The position numbers and the translations under genes were made by a program. From Pneumocystis sp. 'macacae' (lineage: Eukaryota > Ascomycota > Pneumocystomycetes > Pneumocystales > Pneumocystaceae): a DNA stretch of 64,000 nt. The notes under the pieces are model-generated. The model made no database searches. It had not been told where the DNA came from and saw only the letters and a list, made by a program, of their open reading frames with translations. Below are positions 11,655-23,736 of this stretch, one piece after another; positions within the stretch are counted from its first letter, which is position 1; each line of letters starts with the position of its first letter. The stretch lies in contig CM030735.1 of assembly GCA_018127085.1 (NCBI GenBank), positions 281,502-345,501 on the forward strand, in the 5' to 3' direction.

Positions 11655-13396
11655 ATGCTTGGTAAGATAAGTTGTCCTACTTAGGTGTACTTAAAACATT
11701 TAACTTTTTATAGTTTTAACTGAAACAAGTGCTGGATATGCGATTTTTAAGTTTTCTGCTAAAGAAAAGGTTTTGAAGAAACCAGAAACTTTGTATAAAA
11801 GTCTCGATACTGTAGATAAGGCGTCAAGCTTGTATGTTCCGAAAACCTATACAAAGATTTTCAAACATTTTGCTGAAATGGCCTTTTGGCTTAATTTAAT
11901 AGACTTAAATTGAAAATATTTTCGAAATTTGAAGATACAATAGACGCTCTTAATAATGTATCTGCTGTTATTGAAGGAAAAGTTACTGGGAAGCTTGCTT
12001 CCCTACTTTCAGGATTTTCTGGAAAGAAGGATTCTCTTATTGTTTCGGATCCAAAGTAACTTTTATAATAATATTTAGGTATTTTGTTCAATTTTCATCT
12101 CTAGGCTTGCAAATTCAATCAAAAAGATCCCTGGACTTGATCTTTCTATTATTTCAGATCCTACTGTACAAGAACTTTATCGTGTTATTAGAGAGCATAT
12201 AACAACTCTTATTTCTGGATTAACTCCAACAGATATGTCTAGTATGGTGCTAGGATTAAGTCATAGTCTTTCACGACATAAACTCAAATTTTCTCCAGAC
12301 AAAGTCGATACGATGATTATTCAGGCTATTGTATTACTAGATGATTTAGATAAAGAACTTAATATATATGTGATGCGTATAAAAGAATGGTATGGATGGC
12401 ATTTTCCAGAGATGTCACGAGTAGTTTCTGATAATATGGCTTATGTAAGAGTAATAAAGGCTATGGGATTCAGGACTATGGCTGATAAAACGGATTTTTC
12501 TGAAATTCTTCCTGAAGATATTGAAATGTCTTTGAAAGCTATTGCTAAAGTATCTATGGGAACAGAAATAACAAATGATGATTTAGAAAATATTAATTTA
12601 TTAGCAGATCAAATTTTGTCTCTCTCAGATTATCGTATCCAGCTTTCAGAGTACTTACGTAATCGTATGCAAGCTATTGCACCCAATCTTACTGCATTGG
12701 TTGGAGAACTTGTAGGAGCACGTCTTATAGCTCATGCTGGCTCTTTGTTAAATCTTGCAAAGCAACCTGCTTCAACTATTCAAATTTTAGGAGCGGAAAA
12801 GGCTCTTTTTCGAGCTCTTAAAACAAAGCATGACACACCAAAATATGGTTTAATATATCATGCTAGTTTAATAGGTCAAGCTAGTGCAAAAAATAAAGGT
12901 AAAATAGCAAGAATCTTAGCAACGAAAGCGGCAATCAGTTTAAGAGTTGATGCAATGGGAGAAAAGGATATAGGGACAATTGGAATAGAAAATAAATCAA
13001 AAGTAGAGGCAAGATTGCGGATGTTAGAGGGTGGAAAAGTAGAAAAGTCATCTATACCAAGTGAGAAAATATGGAAAAAATATCAAATTCAAGCGTAAAT
13101 GATTTGATGTTTGATTAAATAGAATGTTAAATTGTAATAGGGCACCAAAATACAATATAGATACCGATATTATAATAGATATGGGTTCGCAAAAGGAATT
13201 TGGAAAAAATGAAAAAGAATTAATTTCGGAAACTGAAATATCTAAAAATTTTGAGATAGAAACGCATAAAATAGAAAAAAAAGATCAGAACAAAAAAAAG
13301 AAAAGGAAGATAAATGAAACTGAACAAAATGATAATCTCTCTAAATCACATGACAAATCTAAACGTAAGAAAATCAAAGATAAATCTCTTGTATGA
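11655..13396 (+). CDS. NOP58: Nucleolar protein Nop58, box C/D snoRNP core
   Basis: Five exons (11655-11661, 11714-11831, 11903-12055, 12105-13094, 13141-13396) give 507 residues. Exon 1 is only 7 nt (ATGCTTG). The protein shows the Nop58 start ([11 protein letters not shown]), the central [19 protein letters not shown], and the Nop domain with [12 protein letters not shown] and [19 protein letters not shown]. It ends in a lysine/glutamate-rich tail with several KKKRK-like clusters. Nop58 scaffolds box C/D snoRNPs that direct 2'-O-methylation of rRNA. The other introns are 46-71 nt. Confidence 0.97.
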
Positions 13397-13562
13397 TATT
13401 TATTTATATTATTCATATTTATAAATTTGTATTTAACTTAATAAAAAAAGTTTTTTAAAGCTTTATAATTCGATTTTTTATTTGAACTATTCTATTTTTT
13501 GTATTTACTTTACCTATTATTAAATTATTTATATATGGAGTATAACTCGAGGAAACTCATTA

Positions 13563-13663
13563 GGTACTATGGCCGAGTTGGTCTAAGGCGTGGGACTCAA
13601 GTTCTAGCTTATAGAGTTTATCTCATCTCGAAAGAGGCCTGGGTTCGAATCCCAGTGGTACCA
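13563..13663 (+). tRNA. tRNA-Leu (anticodon CAA) with a short intron
   Basis: The acceptor strands GGTACTA and TGGTACC pair, followed by discriminator A. The D-arm (GGCCGAGTTGGTCTAAGGC) and T-arm (CTGGGTTCGAATCCCAG) are intact. The anticodon stem TGGGA pairs with TCTCA around a loop that begins CTCAAG, giving anticodon CAA. The 25 bases between stem strands exceed a 7-base loop by 18, implying an intron after the anticodon, as in other fungal tRNA-Leu(CAA) genes. The extra arm (CTC GAAA GAG) is the long variable arm typical of leucine tRNAs. Confidence 0.95.
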
Positions 13664-14658
13664 GTATTTTGAATTTTACATTTAAATGTTAAATCTTTTG
13701 ATTTTTAGAAATATTTTGGTTTCGTTTTTCAAAATAAAAAAATATATTTATTCAGGTTTTCGTGAAAAAATAATGTGATATTTTATAATATTGCTGACCT
13801 TTAAATTTGAATATTTTTTGATATTTTTAATAAAAATATTTAAATATCTAATTTTGTTCATAATTAATATATGAATTATAAAATGTTGCTTTATCTATAT
13901 AATAGAGTTTGTATTAATTTCAAAAGTTTGTTATTACTATAAATATTTTTTTGGATATTTTTAATTTTTATTTTAATTTAAATTTTTATAAAATTGAAAA
14001 AGTTATTCAAATTTTAATTTTTAAATAGTAAAAAATTGAATAAATAAATAAAAATCATAATATAAATAAAATATTTTTAGATCGATTTATGAATAAATAT
14101 AACTCAAATGTAAATATTTTATTATAAAAATAAATGGTACTCTATGAAATCTTAGAATATAATTTATATTATTTTAAATATCTAAATTATTGAATTTTGT
14201 GATTCCTTTTATGATTTTTGTATTTATAATTTTTTAATTAAATTTTTATATAAATAATTTTATTTAATAAAACATAAACCTTAAAAACTTATAAAGCAAA
14301 TTTTAAGTATATTTTTAACTACAAACTCTTATAATATTATGATATCCATAAATAACTATTTTTATTAATAAATTATAAATTTTAAAAAATAATTTATAAT
14401 CTATTAATTCATTAAAAATTATATTACTCTTTAGTTATTGTATTTTTTATTTTTCTTCGTAATTGTACTTATTCTTTTATATTTCATTAATATATTTTTA
14501 TATTATTACTTTATAAATTTTGAAAGTTATATTTAATTATATTTAAATTTAAATTACTAAAGTTTTAGAGATTGCTATACTGTCTCAAACTGTTGTTTTT
14601 TTCAAAAAGTTATATTTTAATATAAAATTTTAGAATTGATTTATTAAATTTAAAAGTT
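13664..14658. other. AT-rich intergenic region
   Basis: Nearly 1 kb of extremely AT-rich sequence lies between the tRNA and the 3' end of the Sds3-like gene. I see no open frame, RNA gene or repeat beyond A/T homopolymers. Confidence 0.6.
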
Positions 14659-15648
14659 TCATGTTATACGTTTTCGATCCAGCTTGTTAGAATTTACTTG
14701 TCGTTTTATAGCAGTTAAATCTTCCATGATTTCTGATTCTTTTGGACTGAATATATCATTTAAAGAAATTTTATCACGTTCTTTTTCTTGTTTTTCTCGA
14801 TTACGTTCCTTAGTAATTTGTTCTTCTATGGATTTAAGAAAAAAATTAGTATTATCAGAACTCTTTTTATAATTAATACTAGAAGAAAGAGATACTGAGT
14901 CATCAATTGAAGCATTTTTACTATTTCCAAGTCCTTTTCTATGTCGAAGTTTCCTTTTATCTATATTAGATATTGAAGAAACCGGAGATAACAAAGGATT
15001 TGTTGTAGAATAAGAATGTGGTCCAAGGGACGAATCATTTACAATATCCAACAATTCTTTGTCTTCACAAAGTTTTCGTTTCCTTGAAAATAAATGTGAA
15101 AGGAGCGTAGATTTTAGTGTTGCTTTACTCATCTATATAATATAAATTTTCAGTAGCAAAAAACCAGTAATTTTTTCTTACCAAAAATTCTTCTTCTAAT
15201 TCTTCCACATTGTGCTCAAATTCATTTTCTGCTCTTTTTAACAAAAATTCTTTCATAAGTTGAACACTTTTAAGTTCTTTTTCTCGAATCTCTTCCAAAT
15301 CTCGAAGACCATCTAAGTATTCGCTATGTGTTCCATCATGTAGCTGTTGTATTTCATTCTGAAGAGATAATAATTGATTATGAAAATAGCTTTCTCTATT
15401 TATTAAAAAATCTCGAGAAATATGATCCAATTTTTCAATTAGTAAACGTCTACGTTTATTTTTTTTAGATTCTATTATTGGAATATTCAATGAATAAGGA
15501 CAAAATCGCTCAACTGATTCTATTGATATTAATTTTTCTTGATTAAATTCTATAATCTATTTCTTTTACCATCTGACCATTCATCATTCTCACGTAACGC
15601 AGCTGTTAATAAATCCATTTTTTGCGTTAGTGATGCATTTAAAGACAT
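14659..15648 (-). CDS. Sds3-like protein, probable histone deacetylase complex subunit
   Basis: Exons 15648-15570, 15519-15182 and 15132-14659 give 296 residues; both introns are about 50 nt. The middle region (LQNEIQQLHDGTHSEYLDGL, then DLEEIREKELKSVQLMKEF and a glutamate-rich helix) fits the Sds3/Dep1/BRMS1 pattern of a short Gly-Thr-His motif followed by a coiled coil. Those proteins are subunits of Rpd3/Sin3-type deacetylase complexes in the nucleus. The C-terminal third is Ser-rich with basic clusters (RKRK, RHRKGLG). The gene is divergent from the unknown gene at 15847. The family call rests on one domain only. Confidence 0.65.
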
Positions 15649-15846
15649 TTCTCTAGTTCTAAAATCTCAAAGTTACAAGAATAAGATCTAATTATCAAAG
15701 CATTAAATTTTTCCAATCTAGTGCAAATCTTTTTAATTTCATTAGTTTGGTGCTATAAATGTAGATTGCCTTTATACGTTTCCAGGGAAACGTATCTTCA
15801 AAACAATTAACGATAAGCAAGTCTAAGACTTTTTAAAAAGTATAAT

Positions 15847-17307
15847 ATGTCTTTTAGGGATGTAAACAAACAAGAAAATAAAGAACTGTCTACTTCTCCG
15901 GATCCTTTGGATGTTCTTTCATCTCCTAAAGTGTCTTATTTAACACCTCTTCGCTTACAAGGTTCTAGTCAAATTCGTCAAGAATTTGGGCTAAGTAATG
16001 AAATTCGGCGTATAGGACTCTTTGTAGATATAGGAAATGATAAAGAAGAGGTTTTTTTTGTAGGTTTTTTTTGTAAATTGTGTTTTATTAATTAATTAAA
16101 TAGGTTTCACCTAAAAAAGTAAACGAACAAGTAACAAAAACACCTATATTAGAACATGCAAAGGAAGTAACTAAAGATATCTCGAATGTTCTGAAAAAGT
16201 CTCTCTCATATAAAAATGACAAAAGGGATCTAGATGTGTCTAATGAAAAGCTAAAAAAAACAATACTAAAGCGAAAAAAAAGAACAGTTAAACAATGTTT
16301 AAATATTACTAATATAGATACTATACAAAACGAGAAAAATAGTTTGAGTTCAAGATTAGAGAAGAAAGCGAAAATAATAGCTTCAAATGCAAAAAAGGAA
16401 TGTAATGCAGTTGCATCCAAAAAAAGAAAAATAGAATCTGAAAATTATTTTGATCAAAATTCGATGTATGTTTAAAAAGTTTGGAAAAGCTCTACTCATG
16501 AGTATTAGAGACTTAGATAATAGAAGTATTACTTCTTTGGCTTCGATAGACAAATTAAGTGAAAAATCTACACATTCTGATATTTCTAAAGAATCAGATT
16601 TTGAAAAAAAAAATTCTATCCCTACTCAAGATGCATCTTTCTTAGAAAATAATATTTTCCCTTGTCATGAAGAAACTGTTATTTCAAATTCACAGCAAAA
16701 AAATATTGAACTATCTTTAGATACAATTAATATTTTAAAAAATGACTTTGATTTTTCGAATAATCAAGAAGAAAATAGTATTGAAAAAGGTATAAAAGAA
16801 ACTAATACCAAAAAAAAATCATTAGAATCGGAAATTTTAGTTCCTTTAGATAACATGTCAAATTCATTATCTAATTTTATCTCTCCTAAAAGAAACAAGT
16901 TAATAGAAGTATCTAGTTCATCAAATATTTCCGCAAAAAGAGTTGTCGATGTTTTAAGACGTACAGGGCATTTTGAGCTTGAATCAGTTATTTGGGGTCA
17001 AAAAGGTTCAAATGGATTTGAAAAAATCCAAGAACAAAAGAATATTTGGACAAAAAATGAATGGAGACTTTTAGAGCAATTATTAATTAAATATAGAAAA
17101 GCAAAATTGGCCTTGGATGAGTTTTTAAGTTTAAATAATAACTTTTCAAAAGAAGAAGTTAATAAACGATTAAAAGTTCTTTTATTTAAAAAAAAAGAAA
17201 ATCGTTATATATATATTAAGGAAGATAAAACTGATAATTCTATGAAAGTACAAGACAATAAAATTTCAAGTTTTATTTTTGGATGGAAAAATTGGTTAAA
17301 ATGGTGA
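15847..17307 (+). CDS. Unknown lysine/serine-rich protein, probably nuclear
   Basis: Exons 15847-16050, 16104-16465 and 16503-17307 give 456 residues, with introns of 53 and 37 nt. I do not recognise it. The start (MSFRDVNKQENKELSTSPDP) contains SP sites. The middle is full of basic clusters (KRKKRTVKQ, KKRKIES) that would serve as nuclear localisation signals. The long Ser/Asn-rich linker ends in a more ordered C-terminal segment, RVVDVLRRTGHFELESVIWG, then WTKNEWRLLEQLLIKYRKAK. The last segment has the W...EW...L pattern of a small helical or Myb-like fold, which is only a suggestion. The protein is short of cysteines and has no membrane segment. Confidence 0.75.
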
Positions 17308-17903
17308 ACATCATTTAAGAGGTTTTAAAAATTTAAGATTTTATATGTTTTTGATAAAATTAAATTTATAAAAATTAAATAAAATATTTTTTATTTATAT
17401 TTTTCAAATACCATATATTTTATATTAATTTATATATTTTTTTTGTTTTTTTTTGCAATATATTTTAAATTATTTCTATATCAAAATTATTTATTTTTTA
17501 TAATTTGAATTACAGTATTTAAATATTAAAATATATAATAATACACAGATAAACTTGGTTTTTAAATAATTTTAATAAAAAATAAATATAATTCAAAAAT
17601 AATACAACTTTTAATATGGAAATTTAGTCATATATACATGATAAAGTAATTATATTTATAAAAATTGGATTTAATGTTTTTCTAGGTCATGTTATTTATA
17701 ATGAAGTTAGAATAAAATCGAAATTTTCTAAACTATATTTTATAAATTTTATACATATTTAAATATATACACATAAAATATTTATAGAAACAATTTTATA
17801 TAAATAAGTCATAAAATGATTTTTCTACGTTAATTTTTATTATAACATTTACGATGATTTTAAAAGAATATTTATCTCTTTTATGAAATAAATTTAAAGA
17901 TAA
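17308..17903. other. AT-rich intergenic region upstream of SOF1
   Basis: About 600 bp of A/T-rich DNA with no coding signal. It should contain the SOF1 promoter and the terminator of the preceding gene, but no distinct element stands out. Confidence 0.5.
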
Positions 17904-19408
17904 ATGGTGATTCATTCATTCTTTATTATTTATACTTAATCTTTTTATATAGAAAGTAAAGACGCTTTCTCGGCCTCTATCATTAGTGATAGCTTCAAGA
18001 GTAGGCGATCAAAATCCAATGCCTAGAAATCTTGATCCTGCTGTTCATCCCTTCGAAAGAGCTAGAGAATATGTAAGAGCTCTTAACTCAGTGAAATTGG
18101 ATCGTATGTTTGCAAAACCATTTATTGGACAGTTGGGAAATGGTCATGTTGATGGTGTATATTGTATAGTTAGAGATCCTCGAAAAATTGAGATTATAGC
18201 TAGTGGTAGTGGCGATGGAGGTAGAAGAATTATTTAGATGGACTTTTTCTCATTACTCAGTTCTTAAAATATGGGATCTTATTGAACGAAATGAGGTTAT
18301 ATCTATAAATGCACATAATAGTACAGTGAAAGGTTTAGCATATACCGCTTTAGGACATTTGTTGTCTTGTTCTGTAGATAAGATGGTGAAAATGTGGTCA
18401 TTAAGTTCAACGGATGTATATTTTTTTTTGTTTTTTTTTTTTTTTTTCATTTAATTGATATATTTAGCCTATTAATATATATATGGGTACAAATGCTTTT
18501 TCCTCTATTGATCATCATTACTTTGACCCTATTTTTGCAACAGCATCTACAAAAATTGATATATGGGATGAAAATAGAAGCAAACCTATTTTTAGTATGG
18601 AATGGGAAGCAGAGACTATTCAGGCAGTGAAATTTAATCAAACAGAAACCAATATTCTCGCTAGCGCTGGCTCAGATCGATCACTTATATTATATGATAT
18701 AAGAACAAGTAAACCTTTATCAAAATTAATTACACAGGTAAATTTAAACATAATATAAAAAAATATGTTTTTATATATTATTAGCTTCGGACCAATTCTA
18801 TTTCTTTTAATCCAATGGAAGCATTTAACTTCGCTACTGCTTCTGATGATCATAATTGTTATATATATGATATGAGAAATCTTAGTTCTGCAAAAAATGT
18901 TTTAAAGGACCATGTATCTGCTGTAATGGATGTTGATTTTTCTCCAACTGGTCAAGAGTTAGTAACTGCTGGTTATGATAGAACAGTAAGAATCTTTAAT
19001 GCAAGAGAAGGACATTCACGAGATATATATCATACTAAAAGGATGCAAAGAGTATTTTCTGCAAAATTTACATCTGATTCTAATTATATTCTTTCTGGCT
19101 CAGATGATGGAAATATCCGTCTTTGGAGAGCCAATGCATCATCAAGAATGCATATATTTAGTACTAGAGAAAAGACAAAGATAGAATATACAAATGCTCT
19201 TAAACAACGCTATAAACATATGTCTGATATTAAAAAAATTAGTAATAGTAGAAATATCCCAAAAATAATAGTAAAGATGCGAAATACTAAAAAGGAAGAA
19301 TTAACTGCATTAAAACGAAAAGAAGAAAATAGAAGACGTCATAGTAAACCTGAAAATGTAACATATACTCAAGAGCGTAAAAAACATATAGTTGCACTAA
19401 AAAAATGA
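17904..19408 (+). CDS. SOF1: Sof1, WD40 protein of the U3 snoRNP/SSU processome
   Basis: Five exons (17904-17906, 17953-18220, 18261-18415, 18468-18737, 18785-19408) give 439 residues. The proposed first exon is only the ATG, followed by a 46-nt intron; the next codons read KVKTLSRP, which fits the family start. Diagnostic Sof1 stretches are RNLDPAVHPFERAREYVRAL, NAFSSIDHHYFDPIFATAS, SDRSLILYDIRTSKPLSKL, FNFATASDDHNCYIYDMR, and HSRDIYHTKRMQRVFSAKF, followed by GSDDGNIRLWRANAS. Sof1 acts in 18S rRNA maturation in the nucleolus. The C-terminal basic helix (KRYKHM-like, RKHIVALKK) is also family-like. Confidence 0.95.
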
Positions 19409-19531
19409 AAAATAAATCAAATATAAATATATTTGAAACATAGTAATATAATATTAGCAATATCTTCATACTATGAAATAATGTGATATCCTCTTAATTA
19501 TTTCTAAAACAAAAATACTTTAATAACGTAA

Positions 19532-20967
19532 TTATAAACTGGTTTTTAAATGTTTTGATATATATAATTCATTTTTAAAAGTACTCCAGTCTGGAATTTG
19601 TTTTCCTTTCATAAAATCTTCTCTAGTAATTTCGTATACTCCTTCAATTTTAAGATTGCCTAATAAACTTGCTCCTACCCATGCGGCATTTACTCCAAAT
19701 TCATTTCGAATAACTCTTCCTGATGTCTTTATTTCATTATTTATTCGATTTTGGAGACCAGGTATCATAGATAAACCTCCAGAAATAACTAAAGACAAAG
19801 AAACTACTGATCGTATATCTATTGGAAGACGTGATAAACACTGTTTTATGATCTGTGGTATTGAAATTTCATCGTTATCAGCGTACTTGTCAGATGCCTC
19901 GAATAAAGCTTCAGTTATGCAAACGCGAATCCATCCTGGTACATTCAGTTTCAATCCTTTTTGAGAAGGAGGTTCCCAAATAATATCTGAACATTTTATA
20001 TTTGGTTTATAAATATTTTCTAGTTCATCTAATGGAATAATATTAGATTTTGGTAAGGAAAGTGGTGATGATGGTAGACAAAAAACTGCTCTTTGTAAAA
20101 AATCTTGGACATCATAAAATGTTAAAGAAGTAGGTAGTGGATTAGAATATTGCATTAACAAATATTTCAATCTCAAAAAACAAAAGTCAGATGCTAATGA
20201 TGATGTAGCAACAAATGACGTCATAGGACGCAAATCATAAATCTATAAATCATTAAGTAAATAAATAGAAATATATACTATTCCTACATACAGGAAGGAT
20301 ACTAGTTTCTTTAGATCCAATGTCAATGACAACTCCATTGCTTAATCCAAGAGAAATAAGTACAAGAACATGAGACAATAAAAATGTTATACTAGGAACC
20401 TATAAATAAGATCAATATATAAAATTAAAATGTAATACAATACTTGAAAATATGTAAATAATGTTTTTGCTATAATAACTTTGAATTTAATTGGAAGTAG
20501 AATATATTCTACTAAGCTTACTTTTCTTGACTTATTGCTTAAATTGAGCCATCTAATATAATATTATTTAAGATTCCACCATCAAATTAAAAAAACTTGT
20601 TATATGCCTCTCTTAAATATATTTCAAGTTTGTCCCCTACGAGCTCTAAATCAGTATCGTCCCACAAAATATATTCAAGCTAAATAAAAATTCAGATTAA
20701 TCTTAGAATTTTTGATAAATTTACATTGATTGGCCATCGTGTAATATTTTCTCCAAAAGTACTACGATATCCAAGAAAACTTCTTTCATCATATTCAATA
20801 ATACCTCTTGGGCTATTTTCTCCGCAAAATCCTACTTTAAGATAACGTGATCCAATATCTAAAACTACATGAGGTTCCAATCCATAAAGGATTTCTAAAC
20901 GATTTGAATATGAATTATTAGACAAAAAATTTTCAACTTGTGATTCAGAAGAATATGAAAATGACAT
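19532..20967 (-). CDS. Actin-related protein, Arp10-like (dynactin pointed end)
   Basis: At least five exons read from 20967 downwards (exon 1 is 20967-20725), separated by introns of about 45 nt. The N-terminus has the actin phosphate-loop pattern VVLDIGSRYLKVGFCGE. A second conserved block reads NGVVIDIGSKETSILP / IYDLRPM. The last exon contains RSVVSLSLVISGGLSMIPGL and NEFGVNAAWVGASLLG, matching the actin adenosine-binding and C-terminal regions. The weakly conserved loops, the short central part and the VVIDIGSKETSILPIYD block point to Arp10/Arp11 of dynactin, which supports dynein-driven nuclear movement. An Arp assigned to another class remains possible. Confidence 0.7.
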
Positions 20968-21930
20968 ATTTTGAATTTGGTTTAAATTTTAATATTTAAT
21001 TTTTTTAATATATTTATAATAAATTTATGAACATTTAAAAAATTTAGAATAGAAATAAATTAAAAAATAGAAAATATAAATATAAATATAAAATAGGAAA
21101 AAGATAAAACTTAAAAATTTTATTAGAACTAAATTTTTAAAATGATATAAATGAACTAAATAATTTCAAAAATTTTAATCATAAATATATGCATATATTT
21201 ATATCAACCATAGTAAAATTTTAAATAGATTTATAAAACTTTTTTAATAATTATATTTTATATTCTAAGCATGTTTATATTAATTTGATCTACTTATTAA
21301 ATAGTATATTTCAAGGTTAAATATTAATACTAGGTATTTGATTAAAAGTAAATTTTAAAATGTTTATATTTATTAATAAAAAATTCTAAAATATTATAAA
21401 TTTAAAACATTGTTATAATTTCATTAAATTTTAATTCTAAATTATCATATTTTAAATTTCACAATATCTATAAAAAGTTTATTATTAGTAAATGATTTAA
21501 TTTAAATGAATATTTAAGTTTCGATCAAATAATTATTAAAATTAAAAAAATCAAAAGAACATGAGATTTCTTGTAAATTTTACATATTTTTATATTAGAA
21601 AAATTTAGAAAAATATTCTAAATTATAAAAAATATTTTTATATGTTTTCTATACTACAAATTTTAAAACTAATTCTTTTTAAACTAAACTATTATATATA
21701 TTATAATATTCAATGTTAATATTTTTTAAAAAAATATTTCTCAATTTTTATTTTAACTAAAGAAAATATTATTCGAAGTATAATTTTATACTAAATACAT
21801 TTTTATATTTTATTTTCTTTATAATGTAGCTAGGTTAAAGACCTAAATTCTTTTTACATGACTGTCAAAGTTTTACGGAGTATCAAAAAGATTATTTGTA
21901 TTATTTTCGATATTTAAAAGGTTGTAACTC
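20968..21930. other. AT-rich intergenic region between divergent genes
   Basis: About 960 bp of A/T-rich DNA separates the start of the Arp10-like gene from the start of RPS0. It must hold both promoters, yet I see no open frame or recognisable operator. A pyrimidine-rich stretch lies around 21820-21900 just ahead of RPS0. Confidence 0.5.
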
Positions 21931-22825
21931 ATGGGTATATTTGATCCTCAGCCTACAGACATTGAAATGTTGCTCGCAGCAAATTGTCATATAGGCTCTC
22001 GTAATTGCGAGGTAAAGAAATGTATTTTTTAGAAAAAAATCAAATATCCAAGTAGCTACCAATGCAACCATATGTTTTTAAACGGCGAGCGGATGGTGTC
22101 CATATTATTAATCTTGGAAAAACATGGGAAAAGCTTGTTCTTGCTGCACGAATTATTGTTACTATTGACAATCCTTCTGTAAGTAGTTTTTTTTAATTAT
22201 TATAAATATTTTACCTGAATCATGATAGGACATAATTGCTGTTTCTTCGCGGTTTTATGGACAACGTGCTGTTCACAAGTATGCTATGCATACGGGAGCA
22301 CAAGCTATATCATCACGGTTTACACCTGGTTCTTTTACGAATTATATTACTCGTTCTTTTAAAGAACCTCGTCTGATTATTGTAACGGATCCTCGGACAG
22401 ATAGTCAAGCTATTAAGGAGTCAAGCTATGTGAATATTCCAGTAATTGCTCTTTGTGACACTGACAGTCCATTACAATATGTGGATGTTGCTATTCCTAC
22501 AAATAACAAAGGACGACATAGTATTGGTCTTATTTGGTGGATGCTTGCTCGTGAAGTTTTGAGATTAAGGGGAACTCTTGCAAATAGGGATGTTGAGTGG
22601 GGTGTTATGGTTGATTTGTATTTCTATCGTGATTCTGAAGAAACAGAAAAAGATGCGGAAACTGAACAGAAAGCTCTTGAAACAACCAATAATACTGTTG
22701 CTCAATTTACATCAGTACAAGTGGCATCTGAATGGGAAGTCAGCGGACAAGCAACTAACACAGGTATTATTACCAATGTTGCAGGCAATGTTCAGTCTGT
22801 AGGGAATTGGGATGAGAGTTTTTGA
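21931..22825 (+). CDS. RPS0: 40S ribosomal protein S0 (uS2, RPSA family)
   Basis: Exons 21931-22011, 22056-22178 and 22229-22825 give 266 residues. It reads [20 protein letters not shown], then [34 protein letters not shown] and [19 protein letters not shown]. Later come [20 protein letters not shown] and the aminoacidic tail [12 protein letters not shown]. This is a near-textbook eukaryotic uS2 of the small subunit. The acidic C-terminus ([11 protein letters not shown]) followed by W-containing repeats (SEWEVS, GNWDESF) is usual for the family. The two introns are 44 and 50 nt. Confidence 0.97.
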
Positions 22826-22966
22826 GTTAAGTTAAATATTCCTAATGTTTAAGTTATTAATATAACACTTAAAAAATCGTGAGATACAAAGTTGAGGATG
22901 GCATTTAATTTAAAGCATTATAAATATTTTTATCAGAATAAGTATACATTTTTATTTAAATTAATA

Positions 22967-23627
22967 TTATTGTTTTTCAATAAAAATACTTTGTATTTCC
23001 TTATAAACAATTTCCAAAAATTTTCTCCGAGGCAATAAATTTTCAAATATAACTTGTAAAGTGTTTTCATTACGTATAATCAATGCTAAGTAATAACGTA
23101 CTTCTAACCCAATGAATCCCTCATGAATCACAACATCTAAAATATCTGATAATGGAATAAAACGTGTACGAGAAGGAAGAAAAAAATAATGTAAAGTAAT
23201 CTGTAATCCAATATTATGTAAAACAAGTAAAGATTCACCTGAGTGATAAATTAATAAAAGTAAAAATAAATAATATATTACTTGATGGCTTTGGATGAAT
23301 AAGTCTACATATAAAATATAGAAATACCACTATTATTGAATAAAAAAAATATGGTTTACGTATATACATTTCTTGAATCCATTGAATAGGCCCAATATAT
23401 TGTAAGATATAAATAATAAAGTTTAATTGTTGATATTGAATAAAAAGAATTATAAAAATTGAAGAAAAAAATACAAAAATTGTACATAATGTCAGAATCC
23501 TTGCTATATAATTTACAGACCATTTGAAATTCTCATAATATGTAAATTCAACAACATCAGGAGATGGCCGTTTTATTAATAACGGCATTATTATCCGTTT
23601 TAATAGATCCCTAAAGAAAGTGCACAT
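22967..23627 (-). CDS. PIG-H/Gpi15 subunit of GPI-GlcNAc transferase
   Basis: Exons 23627-23282 and 23238-22967 give 205 residues around a 43-nt intron. The N-terminal half has two or three hydrophobic stretches (ILTLCTIFVFFSSIFIILFI; FFYSIIVVFLYFICRLI). The second exon has the PIG-H domain order ESLLVLHNIGLQI, RFIPLSDILDVVIHEGF, and RNENTLQVIFENLLPRRKFL. This protein belongs to the complex that adds GlcNAc to phosphatidylinositol at the cytosolic face of the ER, the first step of GPI synthesis. The MSG proteins later in the window end in GPI-type tails and would depend on this pathway. It is divergent from the COG7-like gene with 109 bp between starts. Confidence 0.82.
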
Positions 23628-23736
23628 TTAGCAACCTAAATATTTTAAAGTCATAAAACATTATTTTTTTAATATATTATTAAATCTCAATATTTTACTA
23701 TCATTTTTTTTAAATAATCTTATTCTCGGAGATAAA

